Assembly: GCA_964579415.1 (NCBI GenBank)
Contig: CAZOGW010000145.1
Location: forward strand, 1 to 6,970
From: CAZOGW01 sp964579415
GTDB lineage: Bacteria; Actinomycetota; Acidimicrobiia; Spongiisociales; UBA5794
Length of the DNA: 6,970 bases
Reading direction: 5' to 3'
The notes beneath the pieces were generated by a model that saw only the letters and a list, made by a program, of their open reading frames with translations, did not search any database and was not told where the DNA came from. This document shows, piece after piece, positions 1 through 6,210 of the stretch. Each line of letters begins with the position of its first letter. Within the stretch, counting starts at the first letter, position 1. The position numbers and the translations under genes are program-made.

Positions 1-965
1 GCCGGGTCGGCGCGCATGCGCATGAGCATCTCCACGGCGCGGACGCCCATCTGCTCGCGGTCGATGCGCACGGTGGTGAGTGCGGGCCGGACCAGCGCGC
101 TCAGCTGCAGGTCGTCGACGCCTATCACCGAGATGTCCTCGGGGACGGCGCGGCCGCTGTCGGCGAAGGCGTGCAGGGCGCCCATCGCCATGATGTCGGT
201 ATAGGCGAAGACGCCGTCGAGATCGGGAAAGCGCGCCAGCAGCTCGCCGGCTCCGGCGGCTCCGCCGTCGACGGTTTCGTCCGCCCACACCAGGGCTTGA
301 TCGACGTCGTAGCCCAGATCGCCGATGGCTTCGCGGAACCCGGTCTGGCGAGGCTCTTCCACAAGCTGCGCCGACCGGGTCGAGATCATCCCGATGCGGC
401 GCCGATCGAGAGACACCAGGTGCTCCACGGCGAGGTGAGCGCCACGGCGGGTGTCCCACTCCACCGAGCCGATGCGGGGGTGTTCGATGCGGTGGTCGAT
501 GGCCACGACGGGCACGCCACGATCGGCGACCGCGACCAACTGTTCCTCGGCCCCGCGCACCGGGAACACAATCACCCCGTCGCTTCCCCTGTCCACCAGA
601 GACTGCAGGATCATCTCCTGGCGACGGGCGTCGCCCTCCGAGCTGGTCAGGTACAGCAGGTAGCCGAAGCGGTCTCCGGCACGCTGGATCCCCCGCGCCA
701 ACTCGGCGAAGAAGGGGTCGTTGAGGTAGGTCGCCACCAGTCCCAGCGTGTAGCTCTGGCGGGTCACCAGGCCGCGGGCCATGAGGTTGGGGCGGTAACC
801 GAAGGCCTCGACCGCCTCCAGGACGCGCCGGCGGGTCTCTTCGGCGGGACCGGGGACGTCGTTGACCACACGCGACACCGTCCGCACGGAGACACCGACC
901 TCGGCGGCGATGTCATGCAGTGTCGGCGGTCGGCCGGTGCCGGGAGGAGTGCGCGAGGAGGCCAT
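1..965 (-). CDS. LacI-family transcriptional repressor, C-terminus cut by window edge
   Basis: The reverse strand is open from an ATG at 965-963 to the left edge, giving 321 residues; LacI proteins are usually about 330-345 long, so only some 10-25 C-terminal residues are missing. An N-terminal helix-turn-helix lies at residues 15-36 (TLHDIAAEVGVSVRTVSRVV, then ND), with the recognition helix around 26-34. The hinge region reads YRPNLMARGL (57-66); Leu66 is the residue which in LacI/PurR proteins intercalates at a central CpG, and both palindromes upstream of the gene are CG-centred. A periplasmic-binding-protein-like effector domain follows from about residue 72 and ends in the typical TTVRIDREQMGVRAVEMLM. 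No clear Shine-Dalgarno precedes the ATG and there is no better upstream start, so the mRNA may be leaderless. It is divergent from the beta-galactosidase gene and most likely controls the galactoside locus and itself. The effector is unknown; a sugar from this pathway is inferred from context. Confidence 0.95.
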   Translation of the reverse strand, partial: MASSRTPPGTGRPPTLHDIAAEVGVSVRTVSRVVNDVPGPAEETRRRVLEAVEAFGYRPNLMARGLVTRQSYTLGLVATYLNDPFFAELARGIQRAGDRFGYLLYLTSSEGDARRQEMILQSLVDRGSDGVIVFPVRGAEEQLVAVADRGVPVVAIDHRIEHPRIGSVEWDTRRGAHLAVEHLVSLDRRRIGMISTRSAQLVEEPRQTGFREAIGDLGYDVDQALVWADETVDGGAAGAGELLARFPDLDGVFAYTDIMAMGALHAFADSGRAVPEDISVIGVDDLQLSALVRPALTTVRIDREQMGVRAVEMLMRMRADP

Positions 966-1000
966 GGCGTGAGAGACGTTACCAGGGCCGAAAGACGACC

Positions 1001-1018
1001 CTTGCCAACGCTGGCAGG
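1001..1018. promoter_or_regulatory. Probable LacI-family operator O1
   Basis: The sequence CTTGCCAACGCTGGCAGG is an imperfect palindrome centred on CG at 1009-1010. Its left half (CTTGCCAA) equals the perfect half-site seen in the neighbouring operator. The form matches LacI-family operators, which are CG-centred and often read TTGC..CG..GCAA. It lies 36 bp from the repressor start and 64 bp from the beta-galactosidase start. Assignment to this particular repressor is inferred from proximity. Confidence 0.75.
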
Positions 1019-1020
1019 CA

Positions 1021-1038
1021 CTTGCTAACGTTGGCAAG
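1021..1038. promoter_or_regulatory. Probable LacI-family operator O2
   Basis: CTTGCTAACGTTGGCAAG is an 18-bp palindrome with a single mismatched pair, centred on CG at 1029-1030. Its right half is the perfect complement of the O1 left half, so both sites fit the consensus CTTGCCAACGTTGGCAAG. Centre-to-centre distance to O1 is 20 bp, close to two helical turns, which places two dimers on nearly the same face. It ends 43 bp before the beta-galactosidase ATG. Confidence 0.8.
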
Positions 1039-1081
1039 AGGAGACACCGGTCAACCGTCCGGAGACTGGGAGGGCACCGCG

Positions 1082-3091
1082 ATGGGGCAGCAGGCGCTGT
1101 GGTTCGGGGGCGACTACAACCCCGAGCAGTGGCCCGAGGAGACGTGGGCCGAAGACCTCGCCGCCTTCGAACACCTCGGTGTCAACACCGTGACCCTCCC
1201 CGTCTTCGCCTGGAGCGCCCTCCAGCCGGCCAAGGACCGCTTCGAGTTCGGCTGGCTCGACCGTGTCCTGGACGGGCTGGCGACCCGCAGCATCGGCGTG
1301 GTGTTGGCGACACCTACCGCGGCGCAGCCGGCGTGGATGTCGGCCGCCTATCCCGAGATGTTGCCCGTCGACTCCGCCGGCCGGAGGCGTCGCCACGGCG
1401 GGCGGATCAACTACTGCCCCACCTCGACGGCCTACCGCGGCGCCGCAGCCGAGATCGCCGCGGCGCTGGCGGAGCGATATGCCGCGGTCCCCGGCCTCCG
1501 CCTCTGGCACGTCAACAACGAATACGGGCCGACGTGTTACTGCGACGGATGCCGCGACGAGTTCCAGCGGTGGCTGGAGGAGCGGTACGGGACCCTCGAC
1601 GACCTCAACGAGGCATGGGGCACCGCCTTCTGGGGGAACACGCTGCGGGACTGGAACGAGGTCGAGTTCCCTTCGCAGCTCAATGCGCTGCGGAGGACGC
1701 CGGCCGGCTCGGTGGAGTTCTCGCCCATCCCCGGCATCGCACTCGATCACTCACGGTTCGTCTCGCGGGCACTGCTGCAGTGTTACCTGACCGAGAAGGA
1801 CGTGTTGCGGCGCATCACCCCCGACATCCCCGTCACCACCAACTTCCACGGCCCGGTGCCCACCATCGACTGGCAGGAGTGGGGCCCTCACCTCGACGTG
1901 GTGTCCTGGAACTCCTATCCCACCGGGGACAGTCATTGGACCGACGCCGCCTTCGGTCACGATCTGGCGCGGTCGGCAGGCGGGCGTAGCGACTTTCTCA
2001 TGATGGAGGCGGCGCCGGGACCGGTGAACTGGCAGCCGATGAGCTCGTTGACGCGCCCCGGCAGGGTGCGCCTCCATGCGCTGCAGGCGGTGGCGCGGGG
2101 ATCCCGAGGCGCTCTCTACTTCCAGATGCGGCAGTCGCGCTCGGGCAACGAACTGCATCACGCCGCCTTCATCCCGCGCCACGGCAGGCTGGACACCCGC
2201 ATGGGCGACGAGTTGCGCAGCCTGAGCGCCGATCTCGGGGCCATCGGCGTGCCTCCCGAGACCCACCGTCTCGAGACGCGCACCGCCCTGGTCTTCGAGT
2301 GGGACAGCTGGTGGGCACACCACGCCACCCCCGGCCTCGACCAGCGTTCGCGCTACCTGGAGACGGCGCGCCGGTTCCACCGGATCCTCAACGAGCGGGG
2401 TCTCCCCGTCGATATCGTCGACGGCGAGCGCGCCGCCGGCGGGGACTACGACGTGGTGGTGGCTCCCGGGCTGTACCTGGTGACGGAGCAGACCGCCGCC
2501 GCGCTGTACGACTTCGTCGCCGCCGGGGGATTGTTCGTCACCACGGTGGGTTCCGGGATCGTCGATGCGGCGGCGTCGGTCCACCGCGGCGGTGCCGAGC
2601 CCTCCTGGCGGCGCCTACTCGGCTGCTGGGTGGAGGAGACCGACGCGCAACCTCCCGCGGTGGTGAACCGGGTCCGCTTCGACGACGGCGGCTCTGCGCC
2701 CGCCCGCGAGCTGTTCGACATCGTGCGCCTCGACACTGCCGGGGCCGTCGCCGTCTTCGAGGACGACTTCTACGCGGGCGGCCCGGCAGTGACCTCGAAC
2801 CGCGTAGGTAGGGGATCGGCGCTGTACCTGGCCTCACCGTCCCCGGAACTCTTCGCCGCGGTCGTCGACCGGTATCTGGAGATTCCGGATCCTCCCCCTC
2901 CTGCGGGGGTGGAGCGTGTTCGCTGGGACGGCGCCGGCGAAGCGCTGCTCTTCTTGCTCAATCACGGGGGGGAGGCCACGACCGTCACCCTGCCGGAGGG
3001 CGAGTGGGAGGACCGGCTGGGTGGCGGGCGGCTCGGGGCCGAGGTGGTGCTGGGACCGGCGCAGGCCGTCGTGGCGGGAGCACCGGAGTGA
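1082..3091 (+). CDS. GH42 beta-galactosidase, cytoplasmic
   Basis: A 669-residue glycoside hydrolase family 42 enzyme, within the usual 650-700 range, which releases terminal beta-linked galactose from small galactosides with retention. The ATG at 1082 is chosen because GGGAGGG at 1068-1074 precedes it and the GH42 N-terminus (WFGGDYNPEQWP) begins directly after; the frame is open further upstream but that would read through the operators. Residues 1-390 form the TIM barrel. The acid/base is Glu147 in HVNNEYG and the nucleophile Glu309 in MEAAPGPVNW, with Trp317 eight residues later as in the family. Cys112, Cys152, Cys154 and Cys157 (CYCDGC) match the structural metal site known in some GH42 enzymes. 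The trimerisation domain starts near residue 400 (TRTALVFEWDSWWAH) and a small C-terminal beta domain near 610. There is no signal peptide, so it acts on imported sugar. A minor oddity is Met349 where I recall Trp in the FRWRQS motif. Exact substrate (lactose, galacto-oligosaccharide, arabino-galactooligosaccharide) cannot be read from sequence. Confidence 0.97.
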   Translation: MGQQALWFGGDYNPEQWPEETWAEDLAAFEHLGVNTVTLPVFAWSALQPAKDRFEFGWLDRVLDGLATRSIGVVLATPTAAQPAWMSAAYPEMLPVDSAGRRRRHGGRINYCPTSTAYRGAAAEIAAALAERYAAVPGLRLWHVNNEYGPTCYCDGCRDEFQRWLEERYGTLDDLNEAWGTAFWGNTLRDWNEVEFPSQLNALRRTPAGSVEFSPIPGIALDHSRFVSRALLQCYLTEKDVLRRITPDIPVTTNFHGPVPTIDWQEWGPHLDVVSWNSYPTGDSHWTDAAFGHDLARSAGGRSDFLMMEAAPGPVNWQPMSSLTRPGRVRLHALQAVARGSRGALYFQMRQSRSGNELHHAAFIPRHGRLDTRMGDELRSLSADLGAIGVPPETHRLETRTALVFEWDSWWAHHATPGLDQRSRYLETARRFHRILNERGLPVDIVDGERAAGGDYDVVVAPGLYLVTEQTAAALYDFVAAGGLFVTTVGSGIVDAAASVHRGGAEPSWRRLLGCWVEETDAQPPAVVNRVRFDDGGSAPARELFDIVRLDTAGAVAVFEDDFYAGGPAVTSNRVGRGSALYLASPSPELFAAVVDRYLEIPDPPPPAGVERVRWDGAGEALLFLLNHGGEATTVTLPEGEWEDRLGGGRLGAEVVLGPAQAVVAGAPE

Positions 3092-3231
3092 GCAGGGTTG
3101 CGACGACGGCCCGGCGATTTCGACAGCGAGAGCGCGTTCTGACAACAAGAGCGCGGTCAGACCATGAAGGAGACAGGACCGGGGAGGACGCGCCGTCTCC
3201 CCCGACCACGGGACACGAAGGAGCACGTGAG
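3092..3231 (+). other. Spacer between beta-galactosidase and binding protein
   Basis: This 140-bp gap has no clear gene. It contains a 6-bp inverted repeat (TCTGAC 3138-3143 with GTCAGA 3156-3161, 12-nt loop) and a second hairpin GGGGAG 3181-3186 with CTCCCC 3197-3202, extended by two pairs past a bulge and closed by GCGCC. Neither has a T-run, so neither is a classical terminator. A CTGACA at 3139-3144 could be a -35 element, but no good -10 follows. AAGGAG at 3218-3223 is the ribosome binding site for the next gene. Co-transcription with the upstream gene is likely, with possible processing here. Confidence 0.5.
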
Positions 3232-4593
3232 ATGAAGTCACGAAACCGCAGGCGGATATTCGCACTGTTGGCAGTCATGGCACTGGTGATGGTGGCGTGT
3301 GGAGGAGACGACGATCCGGCGGCGACCACGGCCGCACCGAGCACGACCGAGGCCCCCGGAGCCGCGCCGCCGGCGATCACCGAGGCCCCCGGCACGACGG
3401 CAGCGCCTGACACCACCGCGGTGCCCGACTCGACCGAGGTGCCGTCCTCCACGGAGGCGCCGGAGGGGATGGAGAGCGAGAACCTGACGCTGTGGGTGTA
3501 CGACGACGGCCGCATCGAGATCCTCAGCGAACTCGGCGAGGAGTTCGCCGAGGAGTACGGGGTGGACCTGACCATCGAGGCGGTCGACCTCACCGAACTG
3601 CGCCAGCAGATGCAGCTGGGGAGCGGTCCCGATCTCGCCATCATCCCCCACGACAACCTGGGTGCGCTGGTGGAGTCCGGGGCCGTGGTGCCCCTCGACC
3701 TGGGCGACAAGGAGGGTGAGTACCTCCCCAACTCCATCGACGGCTTCACCTACAACGGGGAGTTGCACGGGCTGCCGCTGGCGGTGGAGAACCTCGGCTT
3801 CTTCTACAACACCGACATGGTCGCCGAGCCGCCTGCCACCTGGGACGAGGTGCGCGAGGTGGGGGCGGCGCTGGTCGAGAGCGGTGACGCCGAGTCGGCG
3901 ATCGGTTTGCCCGACCTCACCTACAACTCGTACCCGGTGTTCACCTCCTTCGGGGGCTACATCTTCGGGCGCGACGATGCCGGCAACTTCGTCGCCGACG
4001 ACCTCGGCATCGCCAACGAGGGGATGGTGGAAGGGCTCACCTGGATCGGGGATCTGGCAGCTGATGGCCTCATCCCGCAGAACGTGGACTGGGACGCGGC
4101 CCACGTGTTGTTCGAGACCGGCCGCCAGCCGTTCATCCTCACCGGACCGTGGGCGGTGAACCGGTTCCAGGAGGCGGGTGTTCCCTACGCCGTCACCACG
4201 TTCCCCGCTGCCTCCGATGGCGGCGACGCCGGCTACCCGTTCCTCGGTGTCCAGGGCATCGTGGTCAACGCGGCGTCTCCCAAGCTGCTGCTGGCGCAGA
4301 CGTTCGCGCTGGAGAAGATCGCCACCGAGGACTCCATGCTGCGGATCTACGAGGCCGAGCCCCGTCCGTCGGCATGGACCAGCGTGTTCGAGCTCGCCAC
4401 CGATCCCGACGCCCAGGGCTTCAACGCTGCCGGCGTGGCGGCGGTGCCGATGCCGTCGATCCCGGCCATGGGGTTCGTCTGGGATGCCTGGGTCAATGCG
4501 GGGACGCTGGTGATGACGGGCGAGCTGGAGCCGGCGGAGGCGCTGGCCCAGGCCGAGGAGCAGATCCAGGGCCAGATAGAGGATGGCGGCTGA
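3232..4593 (+). CDS. malE: Sugar ABC transporter binding lipoprotein, MalE-like (CUT1)
   Basis: A 453-residue extracellular solute-binding protein of family 1. The ATG is set by AAGGAG eight bases upstream and by a clean lipoprotein signal: basic MKSRNRRR, a hydrophobic stretch, and the lipobox VMVAC with acylated Cys23. A Thr/Ala/Glu/Pro linker follows (about 29-79), then the binding domain (83-453). That domain tracks E. coli maltose-binding protein along its length: GPDLAIIPHDNLG, YNGELHGLPLAVENLGFFYN, PPATWDEV, GGYIF, LTGPWAV, VNAASP and PMPSIPAMGFVWDAW. By my recalled MBP numbering the contacts Asp65, Glu111, Tyr155, Trp230 and Trp340 are kept as Asp141, Glu186, Tyr231, Trp307 and Trp417. 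Lys15, Trp62, Arg66 and Glu153 appear replaced. This suggests a disaccharide-sized pocket with altered specificity. It probably delivers a galactoside to the MalF/MalG proteins encoded next; the substrate is inferred from the GH42 neighbour. Confidence 0.95.
   Translation: MKSRNRRRIFALLAVMALVMVACGGDDDPAATTAAPSTTEAPGAAPPAITEAPGTTAAPDTTAVPDSTEVPSSTEAPEGMESENLTLWVYDDGRIEILSELGEEFAEEYGVDLTIEAVDLTELRQQMQLGSGPDLAIIPHDNLGALVESGAVVPLDLGDKEGEYLPNSIDGFTYNGELHGLPLAVENLGFFYNTDMVAEPPATWDEVREVGAALVESGDAESAIGLPDLTYNSYPVFTSFGGYIFGRDDAGNFVADDLGIANEGMVEGLTWIGDLAADGLIPQNVDWDAAHVLFETGRQPFILTGPWAVNRFQEAGVPYAVTTFPAASDGGDAGYPFLGVQGIVVNAASPKLLLAQTFALEKIATEDSMLRIYEAEPRPSAWTSVFELATDPDAQGFNAAGVAAVPMPSIPAMGFVWDAWVNAGTLVMTGELEPAEALAQAEEQIQGQIEDGG
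3325..3462 (+). repeat. Hexapeptide-repeat linker in the binding lipoprotein
   Basis: Residues 32-77 of the lipoprotein are degenerate hexapeptides of the type x-[ST]-T-[EA]-[AV]-P, such as STTEAP, GTTAAP, DTTAVP, DSTEVP and SSTEAP. Prolines fall at 53, 59, 65, 71 and 77 with exact period six, and at 36 and 42 in an earlier run. The stretch is disordered and acidic and tethers the binding domain to the lipid anchor. Such linkers are common in actinobacterial lipoproteins; Thr-rich ones may be O-glycosylated, which is not shown here. Confidence 0.85.
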
Positions 4594-4601
4594 ACGTCCG
4601 C

Positions 4602-4608
4602 GGTGAGG
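4602..4608 (+). promoter_or_regulatory. Ribosome binding site favouring malF start at 4618
   Basis: GGTGAGG lies nine bases before the in-frame GTG at 4618 and is the only Shine-Dalgarno-like run near the malF start. The alternative GTG at 4603 lies inside this motif and has no purine-rich sequence upstream. The next in-frame starts (GTG 4738, ATG 4777) fall at or within the first membrane helix. Confidence 0.5.
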
Positions 4609-4617
4609 CACCGAGCC

Positions 4618-6210
4618 GTGGGACTCACCAAGGACCGGGCGCCCGGGGCGCCGACCGTCTCCCCCCGGGGGAGACGGTCGGCGCGCGCCTCGCGGCCGAC
4701 CGAGCAGATTCCACGCGCTACCTACATCCGTGGCGCGGTGGTCGTGTCGCTGGGCGCGGTGGGAGCCTTCTGGCTGATGCGGGCGCTGCTCATCGACGGT
4801 CTGGCGCTCCTGGCTTCTGCGATCGGCGCCGTCACCGTCTTCCTCCTCGTCGTCTACCTGCGGAGGCGGTTCTCGGCGATGCGCTGGATGGCGATCGGCG
4901 TTGCCGTCGCCGCCATGTTCTCGATCTACCCCATCGTGTACAACGTCTCCATCGCCTTCACCAACATGGGCGGGGGGCACGTGCTCACCAAGGAGCAGGC
5001 CATCGCCCGCATCGAGACGCAGACGTTCCTGCCCGAGGGCGCCGCCGCCTACGCGTGGTCCGCCTATACCGACGGGACGGCCTACGCCCTGCTGCTGTTC
5101 GCCGAGGACGGCACCACCCGCTTCGTGCGTCAGGACGGGCCCATCGAGGAGGCGGCGCCGGCCGACCCTGAGCAGCCACCCGCCGAGTTGGACGGGTACC
5201 GTCTCATGGCGCCGAACCAGGTGGTGCCGATCATCGACCGGCTGGGAGCCATCGACTTCGGCGAGGAACCCGAGGTCGTCCGCATCCAGTCGCTGCGGGA
5301 GGCGGCGGCGACCCAACCCCGCTTCGTGTACGACCCCGCCGCCGACGCCATGGTCGACCAGGTCACCGGAGCCGTCTATCCAGCGGTCGAGGGCTCCTTC
5401 GTCGGCGAGGACGGGGAGGAACTGATCCCGGGCTTCATGATCAATGTGGGCTGGGACAACTTCGCCCGGATCCTCGGCAACGACGCCATCCGCGGTCCCC
5501 TCGCCCAGGTCCTGGTGTGGAGCTTCGTCTTCGCCCTGGCGTCGGTGGGGATCAGCTTCCTGATAGGAGTGGCGGTGGCGGTCCTGTTCGAGGACCTCCC
5601 CGGGCGGCGCCTCATCCGGGCGCTGCTCATCATCCCCTACCCGATCCCGGTGCTGGTGTCGGTGCTGATATGGCGCAGCATGCTCAACCCCGACCTGGGG
5701 ACGATCGGCGTGTTCCTGGAGAACGTGTTCGGCTGGACGCCGCAATTCTTCCTCGACGCCACCTGGACCAGGATCGCCCTGATCTTCGTCAACGTCTGGG
5801 TGTCGTACCCGTACTTCTACGTGGTCAGCTCAGGGGCGCTGCGCTCCATATCCCATGACATGTACGACGCCGCCGAGGTGGACGGGGCGTCGCCGTGGCA
5901 GCGGTTCCGCTTCATCACCTGGCCCCAGCTCCTGGTGATCGTCATGCCGCTCCTCATCGCCTCATTCGCCTTCAATTTCAATAACTTCAACCTGATCTAC
6001 ATCTTCAACCAGGGCAACCCGCCGATGGCGGGGACCAGCATCCCCATCGGTCAGACCGACATCCTGATCTCGTTCATCTACAAGCTGGCGTTCCAGTCGA
6101 CGGCCCCCGACTACGCACTGGGGGCCGCCATCTCGGTGGCCCTGTTCGTGGTGGTGGGCTCGATGACGTACTTCCAGATAAAGGCGACCCGGGCATTGGA
6201 GGCGCGATGA
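4618..6210 (+). CDS. malF: Sugar ABC transporter permease MalF with large P2 loop
   Basis: A 530-residue inner-membrane permease of the CUT1 importer. The GTG at 4618 is chosen for its Shine-Dalgarno; the GTG at 4603 would add five residues. Eight membrane segments are visible: about 39-60, 62-81, 91-114, 295-323, 332-355, 385-408, 438-463 and 500-522. Between the third and fourth is a roughly 180-residue extracytoplasmic loop, matching in size and position the P2 domain of E. coli MalF (514 aa), which touches the binding protein. The EAA loop that docks to the ATPase reads YDAAEVDGASPWQRF (Gly423). The core aligns without gaps to E. coli MalF at a constant offset of 16, including LIASFAFNFNNF (448-459). 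Recalled maltose contacts Tyr325, Asn376, Tyr383, Ser433, Asn437 and Asn440 are kept; Ser329, Leu379 and Gly380 become Val345, Val395 and Ser396. It lies 24 bp after malE and its TGA overlaps the malG ATG. A strong inverted repeat sits in its first codons. Confidence 0.95.
   Translation: MGLTKDRAPGAPTVSPRGRRSARASRPTEQIPRATYIRGAVVVSLGAVGAFWLMRALLIDGLALLASAIGAVTVFLLVVYLRRRFSAMRWMAIGVAVAAMFSIYPIVYNVSIAFTNMGGGHVLTKEQAIARIETQTFLPEGAAAYAWSAYTDGTAYALLLFAEDGTTRFVRQDGPIEEAAPADPEQPPAELDGYRLMAPNQVVPIIDRLGAIDFGEEPEVVRIQSLREAAATQPRFVYDPAADAMVDQVTGAVYPAVEGSFVGEDGEELIPGFMINVGWDNFARILGNDAIRGPLAQVLVWSFVFALASVGISFLIGVAVAVLFEDLPGRRLIRALLIIPYPIPVLVSVLIWRSMLNPDLGTIGVFLENVFGWTPQFFLDATWTRIALIFVNVWVSYPYFYVVSSGALRSISHDMYDAAEVDGASPWQRFRFITWPQLLVIVMPLLIASFAFNFNNFNLIYIFNQGNPPMAGTSIPIGQTDILISFIYKLAFQSTAPDYALGAAISVALFVVVGSMTYFQIKATRALEAR
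4648..4684. repeat. Perfect 18-bp inverted repeat after malE, inside malF N-terminus
   Basis: The left arm GCGCCGACCGTCTCCCCC (4648-4665) is perfectly complementary to the right arm at 4667-4684, with one base (4666) at the centre, so RNA would fold into a very stable stem with a tight loop. It begins 54 bases after the malE stop. No T-run follows, so it does not look like an intrinsic terminator. If malF starts at 4603 or 4618 it lies within the first two dozen or so codons and encodes the disordered tail before the first helix. It probably acts on mRNA stability or on the malE:malF expression ratio, as the REP element does between E. coli malE and malF; this role is inferred. Confidence 0.85.

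Larger units (their letters stand above)
966..1081. promoter_or_regulatory. Divergent control region between repressor and beta-galactosidase
   Basis: These 116 bp separate two divergent starts and must hold the promoters for both. The visible signals are two CG-centred palindromes (listed separately) and a GGGAGGG ribosome binding site at 1068-1074, seven bases before the beta-galactosidase ATG. A possible plus-strand promoter is TTGCCA at 1002-1007 with a weak TAACGT at 1026-1031 (18-bp spacer); it would sit entirely under the two operators, giving simple repression. The -10 match is only 3 of 6, so the promoter position is tentative. No convincing minus-strand -10 is seen. Confidence 0.6.

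Noticed and set aside
171..1028. A 285-codon plus-strand frame across the repressor region
   Set aside because: It is the antisense shadow of the LacI-family gene, whose minus-strand frame shows HTH, hinge and effector-domain motifs.
920..1081. N-terminal extension of the beta-galactosidase to an ATG at 920
   Set aside because: It would read through both operators and into the repressor gene; the ATG at 1082 has a ribosome site and begins just before the GH42 domain.
1025..2584. Two consecutive long minus-strand frames opposite the beta-galactosidase
   Set aside because: Neither shows a recognisable fold or ribosome site; the plus strand carries all GH42 catalytic motifs.
3004..3231. Upstream extension of the binding protein frame to an ATG at 3004
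   Set aside because: It overlaps the end of the beta-galactosidase gene and would bury the lipoprotein signal peptide, which fits the ATG at 3232.
3267..3274. GTTGGCAG resembling an operator half-site inside the malE signal sequence
   Set aside because: There is no matching second half across a CG centre, and it lies in coding sequence for hydrophobic residues.
4648..4684. Intrinsic terminator after malE
   Set aside because: The stem is strong but is followed by a GC-rich stretch rather than a T-run, and the operon clearly continues into malF and malG.
4149..5171. A 340-codon plus-strand frame across malE and malF
   Set aside because: It is out of frame with both genes and rich in Arg/Gly/Ala, typical of a shadow frame.
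3238..5745. An 835-codon open frame on the minus strand opposite malE and malF
   Set aside because: Its translation is His/Arg/Gly/Asp-rich low-complexity sequence with no domain, and it mirrors two clear genes; long antisense frames are usual in high-GC DNA.
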